A stretch of 64,000 nucleotides of DNA, taken from contig NZ_VOHK01000002.1 of the NCBI RefSeq assembly GCF_007859325.1, positions 248,001 to 312,000 on the forward strand, written 5' to 3'. This stretch comes from Luteimonas marina (GTDB lineage: Bacteria; Pseudomonadota; Gammaproteobacteria; Xanthomonadales; Xanthomonadaceae). This document shows positions 1 through 9,244 of this stretch, piece after piece (the first letter of the stretch is position 1; the number at the start of each line of letters is the position of its first letter). The notes under the pieces were generated by a model. It was not told the DNA's origin. It did not search any database and saw only the letters and a program-made list of their open reading frames with translations. The translations under genes were made by a program, and so were the position numbers.

Positions 1-1982
1 ACGGCACCCCGGCCGTCCTTCCGATCGACTTTCGCATCGTTGTAGGAGTAGGTCGCGGCAGCGTAGAGCCCTTCGCGAATCGTGCCCTTGACCACGACAT
101 CGAAGCCGTAGGACGTGCCGTCACCAATGTTGGCAAACGTCCCGTTTGCCCGATCCAGGTCGACCACGAGGTTGGAGAGGTCCTGGTAGTAGGCTTCCGC
201 CAACACCGACCACGTGTCGTTCGGGAAGTACTCGAAGCCGATGCTTCCATGCGTGATCTTCTCGTTCTCGAGCTCGTTCCCCGCGTTGGCCGCGAAGTCC
301 AGGTACCGGGGCGACTGATGGAACAGCCCGGCGGTCGCGAAGTACCTGATGCCTTTGCTGCGCCGCCAGTTGACGCTGAACCTGGGCGACACGAGGCTTT
401 CGTCCGTCAGGCCGTCCCGCTCGAACCGGACGCCCGTGCGAATATCCCACGTGCCGCGCGTGAAAACCTGGTCCACGTAGCCTGCATAGCTCGTCGCTTT
501 CCGGCTCAGCGAAGAGTTGATGTTCGCCGGGGTCAGCACGATGTAGCGCTGCTCCGGGTCCGGCCTGAAATCATCGTCGTCATAGACGAATCGGATCCAA
601 TCGCCGTCCAGGACGGTGCTGTAGTCCAGTTCGATCTGCGTTGCCTGAATGCCCGCACTGAACGCACCCCATCGGTTTGCTGTCCTGAAGTCGCTTCGCC
701 AGCCGATCTCGGTCTCGTCTTCGGTGATGGTAATGATGTCTTCCCGCACCGGGAAACTGGAGGCCGGCGATCCGTCGGGGACGAGGTCGGGAAATGCTTC
801 GCCCTCCGAACTGATCTTGTTGCTGGTGCGGTGGTAGACCTTGTTGGTCCAGACGGCACCCTCGCCGATCAGGGATCGCAGCGTAAGCCCGTACAAATCA
901 CTGTCCTGCCTGAAATCAAGAAGCGATGCATCCTCGAAATTGGGCGACTCGAAGACGTGGGTCACGTCGCGAGTGTAGGTCTCGCGCGTATCGATCAGCA
1001 GTACCTCGATCGTGTTGGACGGATTGATCGGTATGGCCGACTTGACGATGATGTCCCTCAGGATCGGGTTTCCGATGTCCAGTTCTTCAATATCCTCAAA
1101 AAAGGCACCGAAATCCAGTCGGCGGGCGGAAACGAGAACGGTGGAATCCCTGGTGATCCCGAGCGGGCCGTCGTAGCCCACTTCATTGCCCGCAAGGTCG
1201 AGGCGCAGGCTGGCGGACGGGCTTGGGCTGCCATCGGCGACTTCGAGCTTGAGCAGCGATCCGGCCCGGCCGCCGTACGCCGGGCCCCACCCGCCCGGGG
1301 AGAACTCGGCGCCACTGATGACGTTCGGTGCGAAGATCGAGAAACGGCCGCCGCCGCCGACATCCTCGTCCTCACCCAGGGTCGCGTCGAAGTGCACCGC
1401 CTTGTCGAACGGGAACTCGTCAACGAAGATCAGATTGTCCCGCGGGCCCCGGCCGCGCACGCTGAAGCTCGCGAACTCGCTGGCGGACGCCAGGCCGGGC
1501 AGGCCATCCAGCGAGAGCAGCGGATCTGCGCCACCGCCAACGGCACTTCGCAATGCTTCCCGATCGAGATAGGTGCTGGAGGGTGACGCGAATGCATCCA
1601 GTGCCCGTGCTCGAACCACCACTTCTTCCATCATCGGCGCCCCAAGTTCGAACTCGATCCTGGAGTTCTTCCGCGTGATGACGCGTACGCTTGGCTCGTA
1701 TACCGGAGCGAACCCGACCTTGGTCGCGTTCACCGAATAGAGGCCGGGGTCGAGCTGTTCAACGACGATGCGACCACGCGCATCGGTTTCCATGGATCGC
1801 GTGGCGCTGGTGTCCCGCTCCGTGATCGTGACCTGCACGCTTGGGAGTGGCCGGTCGGTGTATTGATCCCTGATGATGATGGTCAGGGCGCCGGGCGCCT
1901 CCGCTGCATGGGCGGACAGGGTGAATCCGATCAAGTGCGCCGAAAGTGCCAACCACAACACCCGTCTCACGTGTCTGTTCAT
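1..1982 (-). CDS. TonB-dependent receptor with N-terminal carboxypeptidase-regulatory-like domain (3' end cut by window)
   Basis: Read on the minus strand from the ATG at 1980-1982, the frame is open for 660 codons to the left edge, so the C-terminal end lies outside the window. The product starts MNRHVRRVLWLALSAHLIGF and has a signal peptide ending near SAHA. A roughly 90-residue carboxypeptidase-regulatory-like beta-sandwich follows (TDARGRIVVEQLDPGLYSV). Next comes a plug domain (EEVVVRARALDAF, then LPGLASASEFASFSVRGRGP, NLIFVDEFP), and then beta-barrel sequence, for example LYAAATYSYNDAKVD near the cut. This order is typical of Oar-like or CarboxypepD_reg TonB receptors that import siderophores, glycans or other large ligands across the outer membrane. 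The substrate cannot be told from the sequence and no TonB/ExbB gene is adjacent. The gene is absent from simple ORF lists only because its stop lies beyond the window. Confidence 0.88.
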   Translation of the reverse strand, partial: MNRHVRRVLWLALSAHLIGFTLSAHAAEAPGALTIIIRDQYTDRPLPSVQVTITERDTSATRSMETDARGRIVVEQLDPGLYSVNATKVGFAPVYEPSVRVITRKNSRIEFELGAPMMEEVVVRARALDAFASPSSTYLDREALRSAVGGGADPLLSLDGLPGLASASEFASFSVRGRGPRDNLIFVDEFPFDKAVHFDATLGEDEDVGGGGRFSIFAPNVISGAEFSPGGWGPAYGGRAGSLLKLEVADGSPSPSASLRLDLAGNEVGYDGPLGITRDSTVLVSARRLDFGAFFEDIEELDIGNPILRDIIVKSAIPINPSNTIEVLLIDTRETYTRDVTHVFESPNFEDASLLDFRQDSDLYGLTLRSLIGEGAVWTNKVYHRTSNKISSEGEAFPDLVPDGSPASSFPVREDIITITEDETEIGWRSDFRTANRWGAFSAGIQATQIELDYSTVLDGDWIRFVYDDDDFRPDPEQRYIVLTPANINSSLSRKATSYAGYVDQVFTRGTWDIRTGVRFERDGLTDESLVSPRFSVNWRRSKGIRYFATAGLFHQSPRYLDFAANAGNELENEKITHGSIGFEYFPNDTWSVLAEAYYQDLSNLVVDLDRANGTFANIGDGTSYGFDVVVKGTIREGLYAAATYSYNDAKVDRKDGRGA

Positions 1983-2357
1983 ATCGCGCTGCCCCCAGGA
2001 ATTGGCTGTGTTCACTTGATGAAGCAGTGCGAAACTAGCAATGCAAATGTCGCCAAAAGGTCGCCGTCCTGGCGCGGCAGCGCGCGCCGGCACCAGTCTT
2101 CTTGCGTCGATATGCGTCCGTGGGCGCATCCTCCTTCCCTGAGGCGGTGAGTCGGATGGATGGATTGATTGGCCCGGTGCCTGCGCTTGCGCGTGAGCGC
2201 GCCCGGTCCTTTGCCGGTTGCCGCTCCGGTGACCGAAACGGTGTCGTCAAACACGGCTTGCGTTCGCTCCCCGCATCGAGATCGCTGGTCAGTTGGAATC
2301 GCGTTCGACCGCTACTCTGCCGACGGGTTCGAGTAGCAGGCCTTGAGGCCCAGGGAT
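1983..2357. other. Intergenic region upstream of the TonB receptor
   Basis: This stretch of 375 bases lies between the start of the TonB receptor (minus) and the end of cca (minus). Short ORFs overlap on both strands, but none has a convincing ribosome binding site or recognisable product. No REP-type repeat, tRNA or clear intrinsic terminator was seen. It presumably holds the receptor promoter. Confidence 0.4.
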
Positions 2358-3584
2358 CTAGTCTCCAGCCCTCGCCTGCGTGATGGCGGCAATCCTCGCC
2401 TTGCGCAGCGCCTCCCCGATCTGCGTTCCGCTCATGCCGTCGACGGCGAGGTCACGGGCGTTGACGGCGAGGGCGGCGGCGTGGGCGCGGCGCAGTTCGT
2501 CGCCCTGCGGGTAGGCGGCGTCCTCACTGCCGAGGCGGCCGCGCTTGTCGGCTTCGCAGACCAGCGCCAGTTTCGCGATGCGTTCGGGCTTGCGGAAGGC
2601 GTCGCAGCGCAGCAGCAGGTCGTGCACGGTGGCGTCGCGCAGTTCGCCGATGCGGTGGACGTTGAGGTGTTCGCGGCAGGCGATGCCGGCGAGGTCGCGG
2701 TGCTCCAGCGACACCTTCAGTCGCTCGGCCACCGTGCGCAGCGGCGCGAGTCCCGCCTGTTCGTGGCCGATGTGCCTGGGCAGCTCGTGTTTCGGCGTCA
2801 GCGCCTTGCCGAGGTCGTGCGCGAGCGCGGCGAAGCCGACGACGGTGTCGCCGGGCGCGAGGCGTGCGGCCATGTCGCTGACCAGTTCCTGGTGCGCGCC
2901 GGTGTCGACCTCGGGATGGAACTCGGCGCGCTGCGGCACGCCGTAGAGTGCATCGACTTCCGGCAGCACCGCGCGCAGCGCATCGGCCTCGCGCAGGGTG
3001 CGCAGGAAGGCGGACGGCTGTTGCGAAGCCAGCGCCTTCGCCAACTCCTGCCAGACGCGTTCGGGCACGAGGGCGTCGAGTTCGCCGCTGGCGGCGATGT
3101 TGCGCATCAGCGCCATCGTTTCCGGGGCGATGCGGAAGCCGAGCGGCGCCAGGCGCGCCATGAAGCGCGCCGCGCGCAGCACGCGCAGGGGATCCTCGAC
3201 GAAGGCCGGGCCGACGTGGCGCAGCACGCGCGCTTCGAGGTCGCGCGCGCCGCCGAAGGGATCGACCAGGGTGCCGTCGGGGCGTTCCGCGATGGCGTTG
3301 AGGGTGAAGTCGCGGCGTTCGAGGTCCTGTTCCAGCGTCACCGAGGGATCGGCGTGCACCACGAAGCCGCGATAGCCGGGCGCGGTCTTGCGCTCGGTGC
3401 GCGCGAGCGCGTGTTCCTCGCCGGTGCCCGGATGCAGGAACACCGGGAAGTCGCGGCCGACCGGGCGGAAGCCGGCGGCGAGCATCGATTCCGGCGTCTC
3501 GCCGACCACGACCCAGTCGCGATCGCCCGGCGGCAGGCCGAGCAAGCGATCGCGCACCGCGCCACCGACGAGGTAGGTCTTCAT
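2358..3584 (-). CDS. cca: Multifunctional CCA tRNA nucleotidyltransferase
   Basis: This 408-residue protein has the length usual for the gammaproteobacterial multifunctional enzyme, which adds and repairs the 3'-CCA end of tRNA from CTP and ATP. The N-terminus [16 protein letters not shown] and the GDRDW catalytic carboxylate pair mark the class II nucleotidyltransferase head. The motif [10 protein letters not shown] (about residue 110) follows. The C-terminal half contains an HD-type phosphohydrolase signature ([13 protein letters not shown]), as in the bacterial enzymes with added phosphatase and phosphodiesterase activity. The ATG at 3582-3584 gives the canonical N-terminus. It is a stand-alone housekeeping gene on the minus strand, downstream of the lytic transglycosylase and separated from it by a REP-like repeat pair. 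Confidence 0.95.
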   Translation of the reverse strand: MKTYLVGGAVRDRLLGLPPGDRDWVVVGETPESMLAAGFRPVGRDFPVFLHPGTGEEHALARTERKTAPGYRGFVVHADPSVTLEQDLERRDFTLNAIAERPDGTLVDPFGGARDLEARVLRHVGPAFVEDPLRVLRAARFMARLAPLGFRIAPETMALMRNIAASGELDALVPERVWQELAKALASQQPSAFLRTLREADALRAVLPEVDALYGVPQRAEFHPEVDTGAHQELVSDMAARLAPGDTVVGFAALAHDLGKALTPKHELPRHIGHEQAGLAPLRTVAERLKVSLEHRDLAGIACREHLNVHRIGELRDATVHDLLLRCDAFRKPERIAKLALVCEADKRGRLGSEDAAYPQGDELRRAHAAALAVNARDLAVDGMSGTQIGEALRKARIAAITQARAGD

Positions 3585-3746
3585 GCGCGCATGATGCCTG
3601 AAGGCGATGCCGGGGATCAGGGAAGGCGCGTGCGCGCCGTGCCATCGGGTTCTGCGGGAACCTCGCGGATTTGCCGGGGGATTCCTGCTTCGGCAGCCCG
3701 GACTGACATTTCGACAGCCGATGCTGTCATTTCAAAGCCGATCCAT

Positions 3747-3847
3747 GTCATTTCGACCGAAGGGAGAAATCTCCAGCCTCGGCCACCCGACCACCTTTGC
3801 GTTCGACGGGACGGCGACGGCAGATTTCTCCCTTCGGTCGAAATGAC
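3747..3847. repeat. REP-type inverted repeat pair, family A
   Basis: A 26-base element (core TTTCGACCGAAGGGAGAAAT) at 3747-3772 is followed by its exact reverse complement at 3822-3847, about 50 bases further on. The rest of the 330-base cca-slt gap (3585-3914) holds looser variants (GTCATTTC fragments near 3707 and 3725) but no gene. The same family recurs at 10490-10555 and 33428-33563. Confidence 0.85.
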
Positions 3848-3914
3848 ATGGAGTGGTCGAGATGACAGGGAGTGGTCGGAATGACTGGAGTGACCGGCGC
3901 AACTGCCGGGCAAC

Positions 3915-5840
3915 TCAGGGCGCCGGGCAGGCGAACTTCCTGCGCGCCGCGCCGGTCGTGCCGTTCATGCGGTGGGTGACCGGTGTCGCCATACCATACA
4001 TGCGCCAGTCGTAGATCACGCTGAAGGCGAGGATGCGGGCGACGTATTCGCGCGTCTCCTTGTAGCTGATGGTCTCGATCCACAGGTCCGGATCCATCGT
4101 CGGGCGCTGCGACAGCCAGCGCGAGGTTGGCGTCGGGCCGGCGTTGTAGGCGGCGATCGCGACGTAGGGCTTGCCGTACATCGCCTCCTTCTCGCGCAGG
4201 TAGGCGGTGCCGAGGGTGATGTTGGTGTTGGAGTCGTAGAGGCTCTCGGCGCCGCCCCAGGCCAGGCCCAGCCGGCGCGCGACCGCGGCGCCGGTTTCCG
4301 GCAGCACCTGCATCAGGCCGCGTGCGTTGGCCGGCGAGCGCGCCTTCGGGTTGAACACGCTCTCGGCGCGGATCTCGGCGGCGACCCAGGCCGGGTCGAG
4401 CCCGTTCCTGCGCGCCTCGCGCTCGATGGCGTCGGCGTGGTGGATCGGGAAGCGCAGCGTGTACAGCTGCAGTTCGCCCGGCGCCTTGCCCAGGCCGAAC
4501 ACGCCGCGGTCGAACCAGCCGTTGTCCTGCGCGACCTCGACCGCGATGCGTCGCTGCGCATCGTCGAAGCGCGACAGCGCGTCGTCCCATTCGCGCTGCG
4601 CCCAGCCGCTGCGCTCGGCGCGGTACAGCGCCATCGCGCGCACCATCGCCGGATCGGCGGCGACCGCGGCCTTCTGCGCGGCGGTCCAGTCCGGCATCCA
4701 CGGGCACAGCGCGTAGGGCTGGTCGAGCCGGTCGGCGGCGAGGAAGCCGTGGAAGTCGGGTTTCTTCGCGACCGCGGCAAACAGCGCCTGCGCGCTGGCG
4801 CGGTCGCCGGTCAGCTCGCGCATGCGCGCCTCGAACCACTGCCAGCGCGAATCGCCGCGCTGCTTCTCGCCCATCTTCTGCAGGGCGGCGAGCGCGGCCT
4901 TCCAGTCCGAGCGCGCCAGCGCCTCGCGCACGCGCCATTCGTGCAGGCGATCGTCGTAGGCGGCGTCGGGCACGAGGCCCAGCAGCCGCGCCGAATCGGG
5001 CAGGTAGGAGGCCACCGTCCACAGCGCGGCCTGGTACAGCACGCGGCCGCGATCCTGTTCACTGAAGCCGAGTGCGGTGGCGAGCGCGGGCAGGCGCGCT
5101 TCGGCGGCAAGCGGGTCGGCCTTGGCGAACTTCGCCAGGCCGTGCGAGGCGACCAGCCGGCTGCGCGCGGTCTTGGGCCAGTTGAGCGCGCGCTCGTTCG
5201 GCGATTGCACGAAGGCGGCGTAGTCGGTGGCCAGCGCGCGCTGCTCGGGCGGCAGTTCGCGCGCGGCGGCGCGCATCACCACCGGCTCCCATTGCGCGGC
5301 GGCCAGTTCGATGCGCTCCCAGCGCAGTTCGTCGGTCAGTCCGCCGCGCGCGGCGAGCGCGGTGAACACCGCGTCGCATTCGCCGGGTAGCGACTTGCCG
5401 CTGCTGCGCCACATCGCCTGCGCGTCCTGCGTCCACTGTGCGTCGGCGGCGCCGGTGCGCGCGCGCGCGTCGAGTTCGGCGCAGCGCAGCGCAGTGGAGC
5501 GGATCGTGGGCGACCACGCCGCGCGATAGCCGCTCCAGTCCTGGCGCTTGAGCAGCGCGCGCAGCCAGGCCTCGCGGAAGACCCCGGCCACGGCCTCGTC
5601 CCTGTAGCGGGCGAGGAAGGCCTGCGCCTGCGCCGCCGGCAGGGTGTCGATGTTCCGTCGCAGCGCCGCCATCTCGACCCAGCGCTGCGCGGGATGGTCG
5701 GCGGCGAGCGCCGGCGCGGGCAGGCCGCGCTCGGCCGATTCGATCGCGGCGCGCAACGCTGCGTCCGCGGTCTGCGCCTGCGCGGCGGGTGTCAGCAGCA
5801 GGGCTGCTGCGAGTACGATGGACAGGCGTTCCTTCGACAT
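3915..5840 (-). CDS. slt: Soluble lytic murein transglycosylase, Slt70 type
   Basis: This 641-residue periplasmic enzyme is close to E. coli Slt70 in length. It cleaves the MurNAc-GlcNAc bond of peptidoglycan to give 1,6-anhydro-muropeptides. The chosen ATG (5838-5840) opens with a signal peptide, MSKERLSIVLAAALLLTPAA, ending near QAQ; a longer upstream reading lacks any leader. The first 430 residues or so are helical and alanine-rich, as in the superhelical U-domain. The C-terminal third holds the SLT domain, with IRAESVFNPKARSP (catalytic Glu), ARGLMQVLPETG and VAIAAYNAGPTPTSRW. It is transcribed divergently from the TSUP permease, with 70 bases between the starts. Confidence 0.93.
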   Translation of the reverse strand: MSKERLSIVLAAALLLTPAAQAQTADAALRAAIESAERGLPAPALAADHPAQRWVEMAALRRNIDTLPAAQAQAFLARYRDEAVAGVFREAWLRALLKRQDWSGYRAAWSPTIRSTALRCAELDARARTGAADAQWTQDAQAMWRSSGKSLPGECDAVFTALAARGGLTDELRWERIELAAAQWEPVVMRAAARELPPEQRALATDYAAFVQSPNERALNWPKTARSRLVASHGLAKFAKADPLAAEARLPALATALGFSEQDRGRVLYQAALWTVASYLPDSARLLGLVPDAAYDDRLHEWRVREALARSDWKAALAALQKMGEKQRGDSRWQWFEARMRELTGDRASAQALFAAVAKKPDFHGFLAADRLDQPYALCPWMPDWTAAQKAAVAADPAMVRAMALYRAERSGWAQREWDDALSRFDDAQRRIAVEVAQDNGWFDRGVFGLGKAPGELQLYTLRFPIHHADAIEREARRNGLDPAWVAAEIRAESVFNPKARSPANARGLMQVLPETGAAVARRLGLAWGGAESLYDSNTNITLGTAYLREKEAMYGKPYVAIAAYNAGPTPTSRWLSQRPTMDPDLWIETISYKETREYVARILAFSVIYDWRMYGMATPVTHRMNGTTGAARRKFACPAP

Positions 5841-5910
5841 GCGCGGACTATAGCGAAAGGCCCATGAATCCTGATTCAGATTGCGTCCGGGACAACGGGG
5901 GCGCGCACGC

Positions 5911-6705
5911 GTGATCGAAGGCTGGTGGATCTTCCCGCTGCTCGGCGTGGCCGCCGGCGTGGCCGCCGGCCTGCTCGGCATCGGCGGTGGACTGGTGATC
6001 ATCGGCGTGCTGGTGTGGCTGCTGCCCTCGTTCGGCGTGCCGCCGGAGGCGACGATGCACGCGGCGCTGGCCAGCTCGCTGGCGAGCATCGTGCTGACCG
6101 CGTCCTCGTCGGCGCGCGCGCATCACCGCCGCGGCAGCGTGCTGTGGCCGACGGTGGCGTGGATGGTGCCGGGCCTGCTGCTCGGCGGCTGGCTCGGCAG
6201 CTTCGTCGCGGTGGCGCTGGAGGGCGAGGTGCTGCGGCGGTGCGTGGCGGTCTACTGTTTCCTGGTCGCGCTGCAGATGGCGTTCGGCGGGCCGCGCGGC
6301 GACGCGGCGCGACCCGACGTCGTGCCCGTGGGCTGGCTGATGTCGGCGGCGGGGACGGGGATCGGCGCGGTGTCGGCGGTGGTCGGCATCGGCGGCGGCA
6401 GCCTGACCGTGCCGCTGCTGGTCTGGCGCGGCGTGGTGCCGGTGCGCGCAGTGGGCACGTCGGCGGCCTGCGGCATCTTCATCGCGATTGCCAGCGCGGC
6501 GGGCTACGCGATGAATGCGCCCCTCGGCGCGCTGCCGGCGCATGCGGTCGGCTATGTCTACCTGCCCGCGGCGATCGGCATCGCGCTGGGCTCGGTGCTG
6601 GCCGCGCCGCTGGGCACGCGGCTCGCGCACGCGATCAGCGGCGTCGCGCTCAAGCGCGTGTTCGCGGGGTTCATGGTGCTGGTGGGGATCAGCCTGCTGG
6701 TCTGA
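5911..6705 (+). CDS. TSUP (TauE/SafE) family membrane permease
   Basis: This protein of about 264 residues is built almost entirely of hydrophobic segments. It has the two half-repeats of the TSUP family: an N-terminal half with GLLGIGGGLVIIGVL and a C-terminal half with VVGIGGGSLTVPLLVW. The family carries sulfite, sulfonates, thiosulfate or related anions across the inner membrane; the substrate here is unknown. The GTG at 5911 (after a GGGG-rich stretch) places the first membrane helix right after VIEGWWIFP. A TTG at 5881 would add ten residues without benefit. The gene stands alone between slt (divergent) and a lipoprotein gene (convergent). Confidence 0.85.
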   Translation: MIEGWWIFPLLGVAAGVAAGLLGIGGGLVIIGVLVWLLPSFGVPPEATMHAALASSLASIVLTASSSARAHHRRGSVLWPTVAWMVPGLLLGGWLGSFVAVALEGEVLRRCVAVYCFLVALQMAFGGPRGDAARPDVVPVGWLMSAAGTGIGAVSAVVGIGGGSLTVPLLVWRGVVPVRAVGTSAACGIFIAIASAAGYAMNAPLGALPAHAVGYVYLPAAIGIALGSVLAAPLGTRLAHAISGVALKRVFAGFMVLVGISLLV

Positions 6706-6760
6706 AGGAAACCCCCATCGGGCGGGTTTCAACCCGCCCCCGAGATTGCAGCCGGAGAGA

Positions 6761-7642
6761 TCACGGTCGCTCGTCCGGTCCCCGATGGGCGACCGCCGCC
6801 TCGGCATGCCGCAGGAAATCGCTGACGTACCAGCGGCCGTCGCGGCGTTCGAGGTTGACGACGGTGTCGATCGGCGTACCGGCGAGCGCGTACTGCATGC
6901 GCACGCGGGCGAGGTCGCCGGTCTGCGACTGCAGCTGCACCTGCATGTCGCGCAGGTCGGCGTCGAGGTCGAAGCCGTAGGCCGCCAGCACCTGCTTGCC
7001 GGTCGCGAGCACGCGCGACATGCGCTGCAGGCCCGTGGACATACCGGCTTCGGCGAAGGCGTCGTCGCTGTCGAGCTGCGCTTCGCGCGCGGCCGCCGCC
7101 ATCGTCGCGATCGCCGCCTGCGCGCGCTTGCGGTCGCCGATCGGCGCCTGTCCCGCCCACGCGCCCAGCGCCTGCACCAGCTGCGGGTAGTGCTCGCGCT
7201 CGGACACGCTGAAGTCGCCCTGCTGCAGGATGTACTGCACGGTGAACACGGTCAGGAACTCGGCGGCCTGGGCGAGACTGGCGTTGGCGAGCTGTCGGTC
7301 GAAGCCCTGCTGCAGCGTCTTTTCCGCGTCCGGCGCGGACAGCGCGGCCATCGCGCGCGGCAGGTGCGCGGCGAACGGCAGCTGGTCCAGCGGCCATCGC
7401 GTGCGGCCCTCGCGCCAGGCGGTGTCGAGCTGCGCATGCAGGGCCGGCGTGACCGCGTCGCGGGCGAAGGCTTCGAGGTCGCTGTCGCGCAGGTGCGCGG
7501 TGAGCTGGCGCACGGTTTCGCCGGGGGTCGGGGCTTCGCGTGGCGAGGCGACGTCGGCGGTGTCCGGCCGGCTGCAGCCGGGCAGCGCCAGCGCGGCGGC
7601 GGCGAGCAGCGCGAAGAGCGCGGCGATCGTGCGGTTCCCCAT
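6761..7642 (-). CDS. Putative lipoprotein of unknown function
   Basis: This 293-residue protein starts MGNRTIAALFALLAAAALAL with a lipobox LPGC (Cys about residue 23), so it is probably a lipid-anchored envelope protein. The mature part is mostly helical and alanine-rich (HLRDSDLEAFARDAVTPALH), and ends with DTVVNLERRDGRWYVSDF, a pattern seen at the end of NTF2-like or DUF-type stress lipoproteins. No enzyme motif was recognised. It is convergent with the TSUP gene (55 bases between stops), and its upstream side carries a REP-type pair. It is probably a conserved xanthomonad hypothetical. Confidence 0.6.
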   Translation of the reverse strand: MGNRTIAALFALLAAAALALPGCSRPDTADVASPREAPTPGETVRQLTAHLRDSDLEAFARDAVTPALHAQLDTAWREGRTRWPLDQLPFAAHLPRAMAALSAPDAEKTLQQGFDRQLANASLAQAAEFLTVFTVQYILQQGDFSVSEREHYPQLVQALGAWAGQAPIGDRKRAQAAIATMAAAAREAQLDSDDAFAEAGMSTGLQRMSRVLATGKQVLAAYGFDLDADLRDMQVQLQSQTGDLARVRMQYALAGTPIDTVVNLERRDGRWYVSDFLRHAEAAVAHRGPDERP

Positions 7643-7743
7643 CGCAGGACCTTTTCCCCTGGAGCCGCCTGCATCTTGGCTGCCGGGAGCGGGTGCGGCA
7701 ACCGTGCGATGGCAAAACCGGGCGCGGGGTCGCCATTAGTGCC

Positions 7744-7825
7744 GTCATTCCCGCGAAGGCGGGAATCCAGCGTCTTTGCTTTCAAAGGCTTGAAGACACT
7801 GGGTTCCCGCCTTCGCGGGAATGAC
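7744..7825. repeat. REP-type inverted repeat pair, family B
   Basis: GTCATTCCCGCGAAGGCGGG starts at 7744 and its complement (CCCGCCTTCGCGGGAATGAC) ends at 7825. The flanking 'cagcgtctt' and 'gaagacactg' are also complementary, so the whole 82 bases could fold into one long hairpin. Close relatives lie at 10379-10465 and 35278-35395. Confidence 0.85.
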
Positions 7826-7885
7826 GATCTGTTGAGGTCCCCGGACGTGCGTCGCATGCGGACAGGCAACTGGACTCCGGTTTTT

Positions 7886-8566
7886 CTACAAGTCGCGCAC
7901 CACCCAGCCCGGCGGCATGTCGACGTGGCCGGCGTCGATCGCGGCCTGGGCGACGTCGTCCGGCGGCTGCCCGGCCTGCCAGGCGCGGGCGATCGCGGCC
8001 AGGCGCTCGCGGGTGGCGCGCGTGTAGGCGCCTTCGAGTTCGTTCTGCGCGTCGGCGGCCAGCTTCTGCGGATACAGCGTGCGCGCTTCGTCGCTGTGGT
8101 TGAGCAGGTCGACCAGCAGGGCGAGGTGGTGGCGGAAGCTGTCGCTGCCCAGCGAAGTGCGCTGGGTGCGCTGCAGGTGCCAGACGACGAGGTATTCGAC
8201 CGGTCCGAGCAGGCGCCGCGGCGAGGCGCCGAAAAAGCCGCCCGACAGCGCGCCCGCGCTCATGCCGGTGACGTTGTCGGGCAGCTGGGTCGCGCCCCAG
8301 GAGCTCAGCGCGCCGCCGGGCAGGTCGGAACGGCGCAGCGCGGTGGCGACGGTGTCGGCGAGCAGGCGCTTGGCCTCGCCGTCGTCGCTTTCGGCCACCA
8401 CGGCCAGCAGCCGCAGGAACATCGGGTAGTGGTCCTCGCCCAGGCGCCGCGACAGGCGCTTGAGCACCGCCAGCCGGTATTCCGGGTCCTCGTGCGCGGC
8501 CAGCGCGCAGACCAGGCGTCCGGCGGCGTCGCGCAGCTGGTCGGCGGAGGGCGTGGACAGGTTCAT
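7886..8566 (-). CDS. Conserved hypothetical protein (226 aa)
   Basis: The ATG at 8564-8566 gives MNLSTPSADQLRDAAGRLVC; a longer reading of the same frame runs back through a REP element and is unlikely. The protein is soluble, without signal peptide or membrane segment, and mostly helical (AHEDPEYRLAVLKRLSRRLG, HLALLVDLLNHSDEARTLYP). It ends with HVDMPPGWVVRDL. No domain was recognised. REP elements lie on both sides (7744-7825 and 8618-8693), so it is probably a single-gene unit. Confidence 0.55.
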   Translation of the reverse strand: MNLSTPSADQLRDAAGRLVCALAAHEDPEYRLAVLKRLSRRLGEDHYPMFLRLLAVVAESDDGEAKRLLADTVATALRRSDLPGGALSSWGATQLPDNVTGMSAGALSGGFFGASPRRLLGPVEYLVVWHLQRTQRTSLGSDSFRHHLALLVDLLNHSDEARTLYPQKLAADAQNELEGAYTRATRERLAAIARAWQAGQPPDDVAQAAIDAGHVDMPPGWVVRDL

Positions 8567-8617
8567 CGGTGCGCCGGTGGGCAGGTGACGCACATTATGG
8601 GGGGCGGGGGATCTGCC

Positions 8618-8693
8618 TGTAGGAGCGCCTTCAGGCGCGACCACAATGTCCGGACGCGCGGAGTGTCGGGTCGCGGCTGAAGCCGCTCCTACA
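8618..8693. repeat. REP-type inverted repeat pair, family C
   Basis: TGTAGGAGCGCCTTCAGGCG at 8618 is paired with GGCTGAAGCCGCTCCTACA ending at 8693. The two arms are imperfect complements flanking about 25 bases. The GTAGGAGCGGCTTCAGCCGC type of element is common in Xanthomonadaceae and Pseudomonas. A second copy of the pair is at 17700-17774. Confidence 0.85.
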
Positions 8694-8714
8694 GGGGCAA
8701 TGTGCGGGTCGGGA

Positions 8715-9023
8715 TCAGAGCGCCGACAGGATGCCGTCGACGCCGGCGTTGGCGGCCTCGGCCCGGTCCATCTGCGCCAGCTGGCCGGTGAAGGCCTCCG
8801 AGCGCGGCAGCGTGCGCGCCGTGCCCGCGTCGCCCCATGCCGACAGGTTGAGCACCGCCTCGCCCGGATCGACCAGCACTGCCGGCGCCGCCTCCGCAAT
8901 CGCGAGTTCGCCCTCGGCGCGCAGCAGTCCCTGCTGGCGGGCCTCGTCGAGCGAGACCTGCCCGCCGGCCGGATCGAAGCCGGACGTGCTCAGGCCGGGA
9001 GGCGTGGAACCGATGGTGCTCAT
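8715..9023 (-). CDS. Small hypothetical protein divergent from sctU (102 aa)
   Basis: The ATG at 9021-9023 gives MSTIGSTPPGLSTSGFDPAG. The protein is small and acidic, with a Ser/Gly/Pro-rich start and an Ala-rich helical rest (DEARQQGLLRAEGELAIAEA), and ends GVDGILSAL. It has no signal peptide, membrane segment or known motif. It lies head to head with the type III secretion gene at 9245, 221 bases apart, so the two may share a control region. An unstructured Ser/Thr-rich start would suit a small type III substrate or needle-associated protein, but that is only inference. Confidence 0.5.
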   Translation of the reverse strand: MSTIGSTPPGLSTSGFDPAGGQVSLDEARQQGLLRAEGELAIAEAAPAVLVDPGEAVLNLSAWGDAGTARTLPRSEAFTGQLAQMDRAEAANAGVDGILSAL

Positions 9024-9244
9024 GCGGGTAGGTGTTCGGGTGCGCGATGGGGCCGCAGCTGCGGCGACAGGCACACTCTAGCGAGGGTGTCATCGGGCTG
9101 TCACCTCGGGCCGACCCTAGGGATCACCCGGGGCCGCGGGCCCGTTCATGATCCGGCGCGCGTCGCCGCGTCGCCGCGTTGACGAGCGTGGACGCAGGCC
9201 CATGCTAGCCTCCGGCGGGCGTCACCAACAGGCACGGGACTCGC

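Noticed and set aside
249..1586. Plus-strand frame of 445 codons at the left edge
   Set aside because: It is antisense to the TonB receptor, whose plug and barrel motifs are plain on the minus strand.
1983..2357. tRNA or small RNA in the gap before the TonB receptor
   Set aside because: No cloverleaf with a TTCRA-type T-loop and a CCA-ready acceptor stem could be built from the sequence.
2343..3884. Plus-strand frame of 513 codons over cca
   Set aside because: It is a shadow of cca; the minus strand encodes all class II nucleotidyltransferase motifs.
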